This document shows, piece by piece, positions 10,981 to 22,149 of a stretch of 64,000 bases of DNA; the first letter of the stretch is position 1; each line of letters opens with the position of its first letter. Source of the DNA: Deroplatys truncata. Taxonomy: Eukaryota; Arthropoda; Insecta; Mantodea; Mantidae. The notes under the pieces were generated by a model. That model searched no databases. It was not told where the DNA came from and worked only from the letters and a program-made list of their open reading frames with translations. The DNA lies in the NCBI GenBank assembly GCA_030765065.1, contig CM060976.1, forward strand, positions 61,054,539 through 61,118,538, in the 5' to 3' direction. A program made the position numbers and the translations under genes.

Positions 10981-11536
10981 TGTATATGACATAAATTGTG
11001 TATTTTAACGCGATCTACATTTTTTGTGTAGTAAAATTTTCTCTATCTCTTGTGGTTTACCGGTTATGTAAAAGTCGTTCACAATGAAGAACACTTTTGG
11101 AGACATTCCCAGAAAATTCAAGATATACGTTTTATTTGTCATGAAAATATCTTAAACATATGACATTTGAATCAAAATCGTTAGAGCCGTTTTTGAGAAA
11201 ATTAAAATTTTCGAAAAATCTTCCATGTAAAGGGTATCCTGGGGTGGGGGGATTTTCTTGAAAACCTTCGTGTCGCATTCCTGGAAGATACTGAACCTAA
11301 ATATCAAGTTTGGTGTTTATCCGAGCGTTCGTTTCTGAGTTATGCTGTTCACAGACAGACACACAGACACACACACGCACAGACACACAGACACACACAC
11401 GGACATGTTTCCAAAAATTCTTTTTTTGGATTCAGGGGGTCTCAAAACATGTATTTCCGGTGAAATCTCGGTATCGAATTTTTGGGTGGAATACAATACT
11501 TCCCCTACTTACTATACGTAGTAGGGAAAGTAAAAA
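10978..11536 (-). mobile_element. Outer Rep-A copy, 5' part (continuation)
   Basis: It continues exactly where 9718-10090 breaks off (AATGTATATGACATAAATTGTG is intact in other copies) and ends at the 5' hairpin TAGTAGGGAAAGTA. It includes a CA-rich microsatellite at 11347-11402. Confidence 0.85.
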
Positions 11537-11674
11537 TACAAGTGGTTCACTCTTGATATGTAACTGACATGTAATAATGTACAGGCTCGTTCTAATGCGG
11601 TAGTATTTCGTTTACCCCTATAGCGTTTTCTACGAGTTTTATTCTAGCGACATTGTGTTTTATTAAAAATTTAA

Positions 11675-11995
11675 GATATATTCACATTACTTTCTCTACT
11701 CAGTCTTCTCGAAACCATTCCTACAAAGACTTATTATTCTGTTTACTTCTCATTAATTCCGATAAACTTTCACTTCACATTTACACGTTTCATTGCAGGA
11801 TACAATAGATAAAGAGCGTGCCGATATGAAATCCCATGCTTTTTGCATTACCGCAAGAAAATATCGAATAGCGACTTCCCAGTTGAGAAAAGTACAAGCA
11901 TTTTAAAATTCACACAAATGACAAAGAATATCTCGGTAATAGTTAACTCAAAAAGCAACATTTTATTGTACATAATTGCGTGCTTTAGCGAGATT
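11675..11995 (-). mobile_element. Older Rep-A copy, 3' part (interrupted)
   Basis: Diverged minus-strand Rep-A starting at TTCACATTACTTTCTCTACT and stopping at AGCGAGATTTA, where two plus-strand copies begin. The continuation is at 13729. Confidence 0.75.
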
Positions 11996-12850
11996 TATTA
12001 CTTTCTCTACTACGTATAGTAAGTAGAGGAAGTATTGTATTCCACCCAAGATTTCGATACCGAGATTTCACCGGAAATACATGTTTTGAGACTCACTGAA
12101 TCCAAAAAAAGCATTTTTGGAAACATGTCCGTATGTGTGTCTGTCTGTGTGTCTGTGAACAGCATAACTCAAAAACGAAGAGTCGGATAAACACCAAACT
12201 TGGTATTTATGTTCAGTATCTTTCAGAGATGCGACACGAAGGTTTTCAAGGAAATCCCCCACCCCAGACTACCCTTTACATGGAACATTTTTCGAAAATT
12301 TTAATTTTCTCAAAAACGGCTCTAACGATTTTGATTAAAATATCATACGTTTAAGATATTGTCATGGCAAATAAAATGTATATCTCGAATTTTCTGGGAA
12401 TGTCTCCAAAAGTATTCTTCATTATGAACGACGTTTTCATAACTGGTAAACCATAAGAGATAGACAAAGTTTTACTACACGAAAAATGTAGATCGCGTTA
12501 AAATACACAATTTATGTCATATACATTTCTTTTGTTGAGTGAAGCGTTTGCGAGATATTGCTTGTTATTCCCTTAAATTTTCCAATACTTATACTTTTTC
12601 TCAAATTCGTTATTCATTTTTTTATGTTCTGGACATGCAAAGAGAATGGAATGCGCCACATAGCAACCAGCGTTAAAATATTTGACTATCGCTTAAAACC
12701 TACCATATTCCCCTTGCATCTACAAGAAAATTATCAATAAGATTGACATCTCGATATCTCCATTAACATGAAGCACATGGAGAATAAGCGTTTGTAAAAT
12801 AGTTTGTACAAGAGTAGAGAAAGTCATGTGAGTGTAACACATCAGATTTT
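11996..12850 (+). mobile_element. Rep-A full-length copy
   Basis: Both termini are present (ACTTTCTCTACTACG to AACACATCAGA plus T run), with a short TG-rich microsatellite at 12134-12160. The next copy starts within two bases of its end, giving a head-to-tail pair. Confidence 0.88.
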
Positions 12851-12851
12851 A

Positions 12852-12981
12852 TTTTTACTTTCTCTACTACGTATAAGTAGGGGAAGTATTGCATTCCACT
12901 CAAAAATTCGATACCGAGATTTCACCGGAAATACATGTTTTGAGACCTCCTGAATCCAAAAAAAGCATTTTTGGAAACATG

Positions 12982-13023
<42 letters not shown>

Positions 13024-13728
13024 TGTCTGTGAACAGCATAACTCAGAAACGAACAGTCGGATAAACACCAAACTTGATATTTAGGTTCAGTATGTTCCAG
13101 AGATGCGACACGAAGGTTTTCAAGAAAATCCCCCCACCCCAGACTACCCTTTACATGGAACATTTTTCGAAAATTTTAATTTTCTCAAAAATGGCTCTAA
13201 CGATTTTGATTAAAATATCATATGTTTAAGATAATGTCATGAGAAATGAAATGTATATCTCGAATTTTCTGGGAATGTCTCCAAAAGTATTCTTCATTGT
13301 GAACGACTTTTGTATAACTGGTAAACCATAAGAGATAGACAAAATTTTACTACACAAAAAACGTAGATAGCGTTAAAATACACAACTTATGTCATATACA
13401 TTTCTTTTCTTGAGTGAACCGTTTTCGAGATATTGCTTGTTATTCCCTTAAATTTTCCAATACTTGTACTTTTTCTCGAATTCATTATTCATTGTTCTAA
13501 GTCCTGGACATGCAAAGAGAATGGAATGCGCCACATAGCAACCAGCGTTAAAACATTTGACTATCGCTTAAAAGCTGCCGTATTTCCCTTGCATCTACTA
13601 GAAAATTACCAATAAGATTGACATCTCGATATCTCGATTAACATGAAGCATATGGAGAATAGGCGTTTGTAAAAATAGATTGTACAAGAGTAGAGAAAGT
13701 CATGTGAATGTAACACATCAGATTTTTT
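12852..13728 (+). mobile_element. Rep-A full-length copy, tandem to the previous one
   Basis: Complete copy with a (GT)n tract at 12986-13022. It abuts the 3' T run of the preceding copy, and its own 3' T run abuts the interior of an older minus-strand copy at 13729. Confidence 0.88.
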
Positions 13729-14081
13729 GTCTAGTAAGATTTTGTCTATCTCTTACAGTTTACCAGTTATACAAAAGTCATTCAGAATGAAGAGGACTTC
13801 ACAGACTATTCCCAGAAAATTCAAGATATACGTTTTATTTGTTATCTAAATATCTTAAATATATAGTATTGTAATAAAAATCGTTAGAGCTATTAATCAA
13901 CATTTTCGAAAAATTGTTCCATATATAAGGTAGTCTGTGGTAGGGGGATTTTCTTGAAAACCTTCGTGTCGCATCTCTGGAAGGTACTGAACCTAAATAT
14001 CAAGTTTGCTGTTTATCCGACTGTTCGTTTCTGAGTTATGCAGTTTACTCTACCTGAACTACGTGGTAAAGAAAGTGAAAA
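13729..14081 (-). mobile_element. Older Rep-A copy, 5' part
   Basis: It resumes the copy broken at 11995, from GTCTAGTAAGATTTTG to the degenerate 5' hairpin ACGTGGTAAAGAAAGT. It lacks the microsatellite, a large internal deletion compared with full copies. Confidence 0.7.
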
Positions 14082-14195
14082 TCGAAAAATGTTCCATGTC
14101 ACCAGTAGTTTAAGGTGGGTGATGTTTTTGAGAATCTTCGTGGTGAATGTTTAGAAGGTACACAGACGGAACTTTTGTTTTTCTAAAAATTCTTT
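14082..14195 (-). mobile_element. Rep-A internal fragment
   Basis: Short minus-strand piece (CGAAAAATGTTCCATG onward) ending in a T run into which the next copy is inserted. Confidence 0.6.
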
Positions 14196-15046
14196 TTTTT
14201 ACTTTCTCTACTACGTATAGTAAGTAGGGGAAGTATTGTATTCCACCCAAAAATTCGATACCGAGATTTCACCGGAAATACATGTTTTGAGGCCCCCCTG
14301 AATCCAAAGAAAAACTATTTTTGGAAACATGTCCGTGTGTGTGTCTGTAAACAGCATAACTCAGAAACTAACAGTCGGATAAACACCAAACTTGGTATTT
14401 AGGTTCAGTATCCTCCAGAGATGCGACACAAAGGTTTTCAAGAAAATCCCCCCACCCCAGATTACCCTTTACATGGAACATTTTTCGAAAATTTTAATTT
14501 TCTCAAAAATGGCTCTAACGATTTTGATTAAAATATCATATATTTAAGACACTTTCATGACAAAATATGTATATCTTGAATTTTCTGGGAATGTCTCCAA
14601 AAGTATTCTCCATTGTGAACGACGTTTGCATAACTGGTAAACCATAAGAGATAGACAAAATTTTACTACACCAAAAATGTAGATCGCGTTAAAATACACA
14701 ATTTATGTCATACACATTTTTGTTGTTGAGTGAACCATTTTCGAGATATTGCTTGTTATTCCCTTAAGTTTTCCAATAGGTACTTATACTTTTTCTCAAA
14801 TTCGTTATTCATTTTTTTGTCCTGGTAATTCAAAGAGAATGGAATACTCCACATAGCAACCAGCTCTTAAAACATTTGACTATCGCTTAAATCCTACCAC
14901 ATTCCCCTTGCATCTACAAGAAAATTAGCAATAAGATTAACATCTCGATATCTCGATTAACATGAAGCATATGGGGAATAAGCGTTTGTAAAAAAGTTTG
15001 TACAAGAGTAGAGAAAGTCATGTGAGTGTAACACATCAGATTTTTT
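14196..15046 (+). mobile_element. Rep-A full-length copy
   Basis: Complete copy with a very short GTGTGTGTCTG tract in place of a long microsatellite. The element proper runs from 14201 to 15040 (840 bp) between T runs. Confidence 0.88.
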
Positions 15047-15490
15047 GTATTGTATGACTTTGTTACGGTTTATAAATTATACAAAAGTCATTCAGAATGA
15101 AGAGGACTGCAGAGGCTATCCTCAGAAAGTTCTAAATATACATTTCATTTGTTATGTAAATATCTTAAGTATACGAAACGCTATTTTAATCAAAATCATT
15201 AACAGCCATTATTCAGAAAATAAAAAATATCGAGAAAAAATCAATGTAAAAGTTGGGTTAGGGAGGTTTTCTTGAAAATCCTCGTGTTGCATCCTTGGAA
15301 GATACTGAAATTAAATAGCAAGTTTGATATTTATCGGACTTTCGTTTTCGAGTTCTGCTTGTTTACCAATGCACACACAAGGACTTTCTTTTTTTGTAAA
15401 CATTTTTTGAGGTTCAAGGTGCCTCAAAACATGCATTTCCGGAGAAATCTCGACATCAAAAATTTTAGTGCAGTACGTACATAGCAACAA
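15047..15490 (-). mobile_element. Rep-A fragment, interior to 5' end
   Basis: It begins abruptly at the same internal position as the fragment at 13729 and runs to a degenerate 5' end. It is more diverged than the neighbouring plus-strand copy. Confidence 0.6.
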
Positions 15491-15560
15491 AAATAAAATG
15501 TGTACTTTATTTTTGTAAATGTTTCAGTTTATAATTAATTACTTAGGCATCATGACAAGA

Positions 15561-16525
15561 ACTCGGAATTTTAGGCCCTTATAAACCACTTTTAGGCACC
15601 TAAATTAGGCTCTGAAATTATCAAAATAGAAACTAAATATATAGTTTTGAAACCTAAAGTACAGTTTCCATAAGCTAAATATTGGATTTTATGTATTTAA
15701 ACATCAAAAGAAGTTTAGAGATGTAGTCAATTGGTGAGCATTAAAACTCACACAGTAGCAAAAACAGCAAATTTGTTAAATTATTATGGACAGAAACCTT
15801 TTAGTATGTCTAATTGTGAACTCATGGCTGCTGATACATAATGTGGACCTATAAAGTTGAAAAAACACACGTTCAAAACTTTTGAATTGACCAATAAATG
15901 CACCATACACAAAGATATATCATTGTGACCTTAACTCTCTAGAGCAAATTAGGAGCCATCCCCAAAACACATTTATCTCGTTAAGAACAACAATGTGAAA
16001 GAAATGTTTGAAACATATTTGAAAAAAAAACGAAAAAAACAACAACAGGGAAAACATGGAGAAGCCTTGCGAGCGTGTGGATACCAATAATTAGGAGACG
16101 ATGTATGGGAAATACACCACTGACTCTTCTTGCTCTTTGGAAGGGATTTCTGCCGTACTACAGCCACCGAACATTACCAGTGGCAAAGAGACCTCGAGGG
16201 GGCAAATATTTCATTATTCTTTCTACAAAATGAGTGCCTCTACCTGCTAAATCGCTAAAATAGGGTTCGCAGGTTTTTTTTCTGGAATGTCTTTGAATCA
16301 AACCAACCGCATGATATCAATACTTTATCTTAGACTTCATGAAAAAATTTAATGAAACAATACAAATGTTGAAATATGCCGTTTAGGTTCCTATGGTCAA
16401 AATAGGCATTTTAGGCACCACAAAACCCACCATACATTTATATTTTATATAAAACGTGAAATAGATTAACTTACTTTCAGTTATTCGCACACATAAAAAA
16501 TAGGTAGTTAGCCTAAAATCCGAGT
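15561..16525. mobile_element. Non-autonomous hAT-related TIR element
   Basis: The left end ACTCGGAATTTTAGGC and the right end GCCTAAAATCCGAGT are inverted repeats. Further TTTTAGGCACC-type motifs follow inside both ends. The same kind of end (CTTCGGATCTTTAGG) sits beside the hAT-like transposase relic at 2.0-3.5 kb, so the two are probably related. The interior has no transposase I can recognise. The open frame at 15973-16167 is lysine/arginine- and serine-rich on the minus strand but unmatched. Confidence 0.5.
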
Positions 16526-16914
16526 ATAATTATGACATACTGAACCGAAGAAAAAGTAAAAACTTTTATGTCACAATAAAATTTCGTCCTGTGAATCTTA
16601 AAGCGCGTGTATAATTTACATAATGAAGATAAACGGAGTTTGATTTAAACTTGCATCATTCGTGTAAGTATGCCCAATTATCTCAATATTATAACAGTGC
16701 CACAATATGGGTACGGATACAACATACATAGGATAAATTATACTTTGTGCTGAGCTATTACTTTTTACAGCACAAATTATGCACACCTTACCAAATTTCC
16801 ACTTACAAATTTTTTTACTGTGTTTAAAACCGCTGGCGGACACAATTTGTTAAATGAATCTGCGTCTTTATATTTTAAACGATGGATATCACTGGAGAAT
16901 AACTGACGGGATTG
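16526..16914. other. Unassigned spacer
   Basis: Nothing recognised. The 16616-16843 minus frame has no domain signal. Confidence 0.4.
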
Positions 16915-17075
16915 CCTCTATGGTCAAGCCGTCAGCGTTCGGGCTTCTCAACTCAGAGATCCCGAGCTCGATTCCCTGCTGAGGTGAGTAATTTATTTTT
17001 AACCAGAATAATTCCCTATCCCTCACAGAGTCTGGAACTATGAATGTGGCAGTGAATGTGCGTGTTTCAATAGGA
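16915..17075 (+). mobile_element. SINE-C copy
   Basis: The tRNA-like head has a degenerate A box (TATGGTCAAGCCGTCAGCG) and a B box in GAGCTCGATTCCC. The shared body AATAATTCCCTATCCCTC, AGAGTCTGGAACTATGAATG follows. The same body recurs at 19868 (plus) and, inverted, at 43395, 59005 and 61785. Confidence 0.65.
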
Positions 17076-17229
17076 AAATACTGAAAAAACCAACATTAAG
17101 AAAAACCTACCGTTCTGCGAGCAACAACATCAGTTGTTTCTCAAATTAAAGCCCCGATATGACCATAGAAGTTAAAGAGAGCTACCACAAATTAAACAAT
17201 TTAAAATTATATATATACATATATATATC

Positions 17230-18001
17230 GTTTATTTAGTGGGTATACCAATTATTCTTACTAAAGCTTATTTTTCTATTACATTTTAATCCAAACAAAT
17301 CTTTGTAGAAATAGCTACATTACAAATTTCGTTATAGATACGTATAAAGTTAACAGCGATAGTCATATGTTTAAGAATTGGACGCTATATGCTGGCCTTA
17401 CAATTCCATATGGTTTCCATGCAATCGCGAGAAACAACTGAATGTTGACATTACTTTATAAGAATGGCCAAGTATTGAAGTTTAATAACGGATATCTCAG
17501 AAATGGCTTATGCCATAAAAAAGATCTTGGAAATAAATGATCTACATGTTTTGTGTAGTACGTTTTCCTCTATCGCTTAACATTTACCAGTTATACAAGA
17601 TTATACAAAATTCCTTCCGAATGAAGAGGACTTCACAGACTATTCCCAGAAAATTCAACATGCACATTTTATTCGTAATGCAAATAGGTTTCATATATGT
17701 TATTTTAATCAAAATAGTCATTTTTTAGAAAATATTTTTTTTAAAAAAACTCACCCATTTAAAGGGCAATTTGGGGTAGAGGGATTTTCTTAAAAATCTT
17801 CATGTTGCATCTTTGGAATATACTGAACCTAAATACCGAGTTTGAGATTTAATCGACTATTCGTTTTTTAATTATACCTACTGTTCAAGACGCGCGCGCG
17901 GATATTTTTCTAAAAATGCTTTGTTTGGATTCAGGGCTTCAAAACATGTATTTCCAATGAAATCTCGATATGGAACTTTTTGATGGGATGCAATACCTTC
18001 T

Positions 18002-18075
<74 letters not shown>

Positions 18076-18100
18076 GCGTACGTGGCAGAGAAAATAAAAA
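17230..18100 (-). mobile_element. Rep-A copy, diverged, with long CT tract
   Basis: Minus-strand copy whose 3' end lacks a clean terminal motif. The 5' hairpin end is TACTGCGTACGTGGCAGAGAAA. A (CT)n tract at 18009-18073 sits inside the 5' hairpin region, where other copies have CCCTACTTACTA. Confidence 0.75.
18009..18073. repeat. (CT)n microsatellite
   Basis: About 32 uninterrupted CT units, inside the 5' end of the Rep-A copy at 17230. Confidence 0.97.
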
Positions 18101-18169
18101 TGTACTTTTACAGTTTAAAATTACTAAATTACTGTTCTTTATTTATTATTGCATTGCTTTGTCACGTTA

Positions 18170-18968
18170 TTTTTTTACTTTCTCTACAACGTACAGTAAG
18201 TAGGGGATGTATTACATTCCAGCCAGAAATTCGATACAGAGATTTCACCGGAAATACATGTTTTGAGGTGCCCTAAATCTAAACAAAGCATTTTTTAAAC
18301 ATGTCCGTGTGTGTGTCTGAAAAGCATAACTCAAAAACGAAAAGTATAAATACCAAACTTGCTATTTGAGTTTAGTATCTTCCAAGGAAACGACACGAAG
18401 ATTCTCAAAAAAAATCCCCTCACTCCAGACTACCCTTTATTTTCTCAAAAATAGCTTTAAAGATTTTGATTAAAATATATTTAAGATATTTTCATGGTAA
18501 ATGAAATATAAGTTTTGAATTTTCTGGGCATGTCCCCAAAAATCCTCTTCATTCTGAATGACTGTTGCATAACTGGTAAACCGTAAGAGATAGACAAAAT
18601 TTTGCTACACAAAAATTGTAGATCTCGTTAAAATACAATTCATGGCACATGCAATTTTTTAAGTGAATAATTTCCGAGATATTCCTTGTTATTTGTTTGA
18701 ACTTTCCAATACTTATACTTTTAATCAAATGGGAATTGTTTGTTTTTTAAGTCCTGGACATGCAAAGAGAATGGAATACTCTATATAGTAACCAGCTCTT
18801 ACAAAATTTGACTATCACTTAAAACTACCATATCCCCCTTGCACCCACAAAAAATTTAGCAATAACTTTCTGAAATGTTTATCTCGATTAACACGAAGTA
18901 AATAGAGAATAAGCATTTGTAAAAATAGTTTGTACAAGAGTAGTGAAAGTCATGCGACTGCAACACAA
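18170..18968 (+). mobile_element. Rep-A copy, near full length, diverged
   Basis: Starts with ACTTTCTCTACAACG after a T run and ends AGTAGTGAAAGTCATGCGACTGCAACACA. It lies head-to-head with the copy at 17230-18100, separated by about 70 bp, so the pair forms a large imperfect inverted repeat. Confidence 0.8.
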
Positions 18969-18969
18969 G

Positions 18970-19090
18970 CAATGTCGCTATTCAGTTATTTCTTGCGATG
19001 CCATGACAAGTGTATGGAATTTATAGGCCAGCATAAAGTCCTGGGGAGGTGGCCATAGTTTTTAAAACGTTGTATTATACGAAGAATTTT
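18970..19090 (+). mobile_element. Rep-A fragment
   Basis: TCGCTATTCAGTTATTTCTTG and GGCCAGCATAAAGTCC match the interior of the diverged Rep-A variants at 30157 and 55515. Confidence 0.5.
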
Positions 19091-19645
19091 GAAGAAAAAA
19101 TGTGTTTAAATAGCTAAATGGATTCATTCAAGATTAAACTTTGTAATCTCCCTGCCCCCTGATCATACATATTTATTTTGAATGAGAAAGTCCCGAATTT
19201 TAAAAACCTTTGCATTGTCTACATCTGTATGGGGGTACATTTTTCGTACTCAAAAGAGCATGTTTAGTGATTTTATAAAGTAACATAATTATGCAACACA
19301 TGTTTTACACTTTTGCTTATCAGTTAGTTGCCAACTTCTTGTAAGTAATGGTCCCTGAAGAAAAAAGGCTTAGGGAAAATTACAAAATAAATATGATTTT
19401 AATTTTTCTTTGTATATTGAATGTTAGATATGCGTGTCTTTCGATATACGTATCTATTGAAATACCGCGAACACTGCCTGGCTTTCTTTTGTATCTTGTC
19501 GGCATATGAAAAGCATACAAAAGACGTGCAAACATGAAAAGCATTCAAATTATTTATTTCACTACGCAGTCAGTGAAATATCCAAACGCATTTACCGCGT
19601 GCACCAAGTTTCCAACTGCTGTCTTGAAATGACGTTGGTTTTTCA
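19091..19645. other. Unassigned A+T-rich sequence
   Basis: No gene or repeat recognised. Confidence 0.4.
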
Positions 19646-19649
19646 ATTA

Positions 19650-19735
19650 CCTCATTCAACAGCGGAAAAATAATTGACCACGTGGAACGCTACAGCAGAA
19701 ACAAACTGGCGGAAATGCAACCATAAGCAGTGTAC
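19650..19735 (-). repeat. Dispersed repeat R-E, copy 1
   Basis: GCGGAAAAATAATTG and GGCGGAAATGCAACC-ATAAGCAGTG match, in inverse orientation, the plus-strand sequence at 32520-32595. This copy has about 30 extra bases between the two blocks. Family unknown. Confidence 0.6.
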
Positions 19736-19867
19736 ATAGTCAACAATTCACATGGACTGAAAGCCTGCCGCCAGCTGAATTTCAAATACTTCACACATCA
19801 GCTGCGACAATGTGAGCCATTGGCCATCTCTCCCGTATGGCGGTCTCCCCTGGAATTATTCTATCAG

Positions 19868-20115
<248 letters not shown>

Positions 20116-20284
20116 AATGAATAAAACCCAAAGTTTACCAGAAATTCCGTAACGCGAATACGAGTGAACACCATTCCATATAGGCAATAATATGTTCCAA
20201 AATAAAGGCCGCGGCGGATAAATCCATTGTAGTTAAAGGCAGGGTATAAATTGAACTAAAACAAAAAACAAAAAGCTGGGTTTT

Positions 20285-20476
20285 AAACATCTGACTATCG
20301 ATTCGATTTGCTCTGTTCTTCTTGTACTTTCAACCAAATGCATATTGAAGCTGTTTCTGTAAAAGTTTATCTCGTTTATAATGAAGTGGATATAAAAATA
20401 AGCTTTCATATGAATAGTTTGTAGAAGTTATATAAAGTAAACTATAGTGGGTGGAGAAAGTAATGTGAACGTAACA
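20285..20476 (+). mobile_element. Rep-A 3' end fragment
   Basis: TTTATCTCG-TTATAATGAAGTGG, then GTGGAGAAAGTAATGTGAACGTAACACA, is the 3' terminus of a diverged copy. The rest is missing. Confidence 0.65.
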
Positions 20477-20734
20477 CAAGTTGCTGTTGTTTTTTTTTTT
20501 TGTTTGTTTTTTCGCTGAGATTTTTGTCCTTCATTGTCTCTCCTAGGTTAAAGATGTTACCTATTAATTGTATATGGTTTTTAGAGTGGCTCTAAGTGGA
20601 ATATTCATACATACTTAGAATGCTAGTTATCTTAACCAGCATTGCACGGATACATTCTATAAGTAAGGGGTTCAAAATAAGGATAGGGTTGGGTTTTGAA
20701 AGGCGTGAGTAGCCTACATATTCTCATTCGTATT

Positions 20735-20910
20735 CTAAATCGTATGAGTCCATATCATCCAGATTGGTCAAATGGTGCACATTTATACAGAAGAGGCTGA
20801 AAATATGAGTAAGGGTAGTTTTTTTAAGTAGTAAGGTTTTTGCCCAAGTCCTATAGCTCAAGAGCATAAATTTGTGTCCTGATAGACCAAGCAGTACAGT
20901 TTTGCCTATA
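20735..20910. repeat. Dispersed repeat R-F, copy 1
   Basis: The segment around GGTCAAATGGTGCACATTTATACAGAAGAGG, AAGGGTAGT, CCTATAG and GATAGACCAA is similar to 21975-22130. The two copies flank a LINE fragment and a SINE-A. Possibly untranslated sequence of the same LINE family. Confidence 0.5.
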
Positions 20911-20944
20911 TGGGGGTTAAAATATTCATAGGTATCTCTCATCT

Positions 20945-21480
20945 GTTCCAGGCTCTCACCTTCACCTCTTCATCTTACCTTCCTACATGCATTGTTTTAC
21001 TTTTAGCTGCATTCAATTCCAGTTCGTTTCTGGCCAGCTCCTCCTTCCATTCTGTTATTGCTATCTGCAAATTATTCTTGTTATTTATAATCAATACAAT
21101 ATCATATCATGGGCATTATCAGTGATTGTGCCCAAAATGGTCTTAAATGTCTATATCCAACTACTGTTCTTTTACAAAATTTCCATTTTTCATTAATCAT
21201 AATTATAAATAGCAATGGGCTAAAACTGCCCCCCTGTTTAAATGCCCTACTTATCAAATAGGTTCCGATTGTTGTCCCTCTAGTCTTACTATTCCTTTTG
21301 GTTGATGGTATACCGATTGTGCTGCCTTAATAAGATTTGTAGACACTCCTATTTTTTAAAGCTTTCCAAATTTCTTCTCTAGGTATCCAGTTAAATGCTG
21401 TTTTTAAATCTAGAAATAAAAGGCATACATTCTTTCCTCTATCTATTACCTTCTCCATTATATATCTTAGAGAGAATTTA
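20945..21480 (-). pseudogene. Non-LTR reverse transcriptase fragment
   Basis: On the minus strand one frame reads CLLFLDLKTAFNWIPREEIW (first catalytic aspartate at 21408-21413). Further on in the same frame it reads AFKQGGSFSPLLFIIMINE (about 21245-21190), corresponding to reverse transcriptase motifs A and B of a LINE. The YADD box is not intact, and stops lie between the blocks. The endonuclease and C-terminus are absent here. The C-terminal domain at 22150-22430 may be from the same or a related element. The clade is not certain. Confidence 0.8.
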
Positions 21481-21748
21481 CGTCGTCCTCCGTGCTAGCC
21501 TCTAGTTCCCAAGGTCGCGGGTTCAAACCCGGCGGAGGTGCGATGGATTTTTTCGGGCGTAAAAATCCTTAGCACGGCTTCCTTCGGAAGGGAAGTAAAG
21601 CCGGTGATCCCGTGTCGTAGATTTACGGCACGTAAAAGAACCTCAAGCCTGATAAAGAGGCCTCTGAGCAAAATTACCAATGTTTCACGCCCAATATAGA
21701 ATGGGACGCTAAGGACCACAGTAGTTAAAGAGCGTCCATAAATAAACG
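21481..21748 (+). mobile_element. SINE-A copy lacking the A box
   Basis: CGTCGTCCTCCGTG is joined directly to CTAGCCTCTAGTTCCC, so the A-box segment is deleted. The B box GGTTCAAACCC, the GGGCGTAAAAATCC body and the TCACGCCCAATATAG end are present. Without an A box it should be transcriptionally dead. It inserts in or beside the LINE relic. Confidence 0.85.
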
Positions 21749-21974
21749 GTCCTGGGTTAGTCTACCTTCTCAGAACGCTGAGTGGAAGAGGTGGACCTAG
21801 GCTAGTACTCCACGCTTAACAGCACCAAGGAGTTAGTGAAAGAAGAAGAGGGTTAAAAATAAAGGGTAAGGGTAGTATTTAAACATTTTGAGATGTGTGA
21901 TTGAAATTAAGAAATGAATAGTTCTTTTAAATCTGCAAGATTACACCCCCCCCCACACACACACACACAAAATT

Positions 21975-22130
21975 GCAAAACATCTTGACTAGTTCGCTTA
22001 AACAGTGCAAATTTTTACAGAAGAGGTCGAAGATATGGTAGGGGTAGTGTTTGAAAGTTGTAAGGTAGTCTATGGGTCCTATAGTATAAGTATACAAAGT
22101 TGCATCTAGATAGATCAAAGGGTGTTTATT
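21975..22130. repeat. Dispersed repeat R-F, copy 2
   Basis: It matches copy 1 at 20735: TTTTTACAGAAGAGG, GGGTAGTGTTTGAAAG, CCTATAG and GATAGATCAA. A (CA)n-type tract lies just upstream at 21945-21969. Confidence 0.5.
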
Positions 22131-22149
22131 TGTAAAGCAACACACTTAA

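Noticed and set aside
10784..11402. CRISPR-like or satellite array from repeated CACACA/GACACA units
   Set aside because: They are simple dinucleotide-derived tracts without unique spacers, each embedded in a transposable element.
10654..11567. Plus frames starting MFHVKGSLGWGDFLENLRVAS and similar, repeated at several sites
   Set aside because: They recur in every intact Rep-A copy in the same place, include the microsatellite (TH/HT repeats), and shift frame between copies. They are passive frames in the repeat, not conserved proteins.
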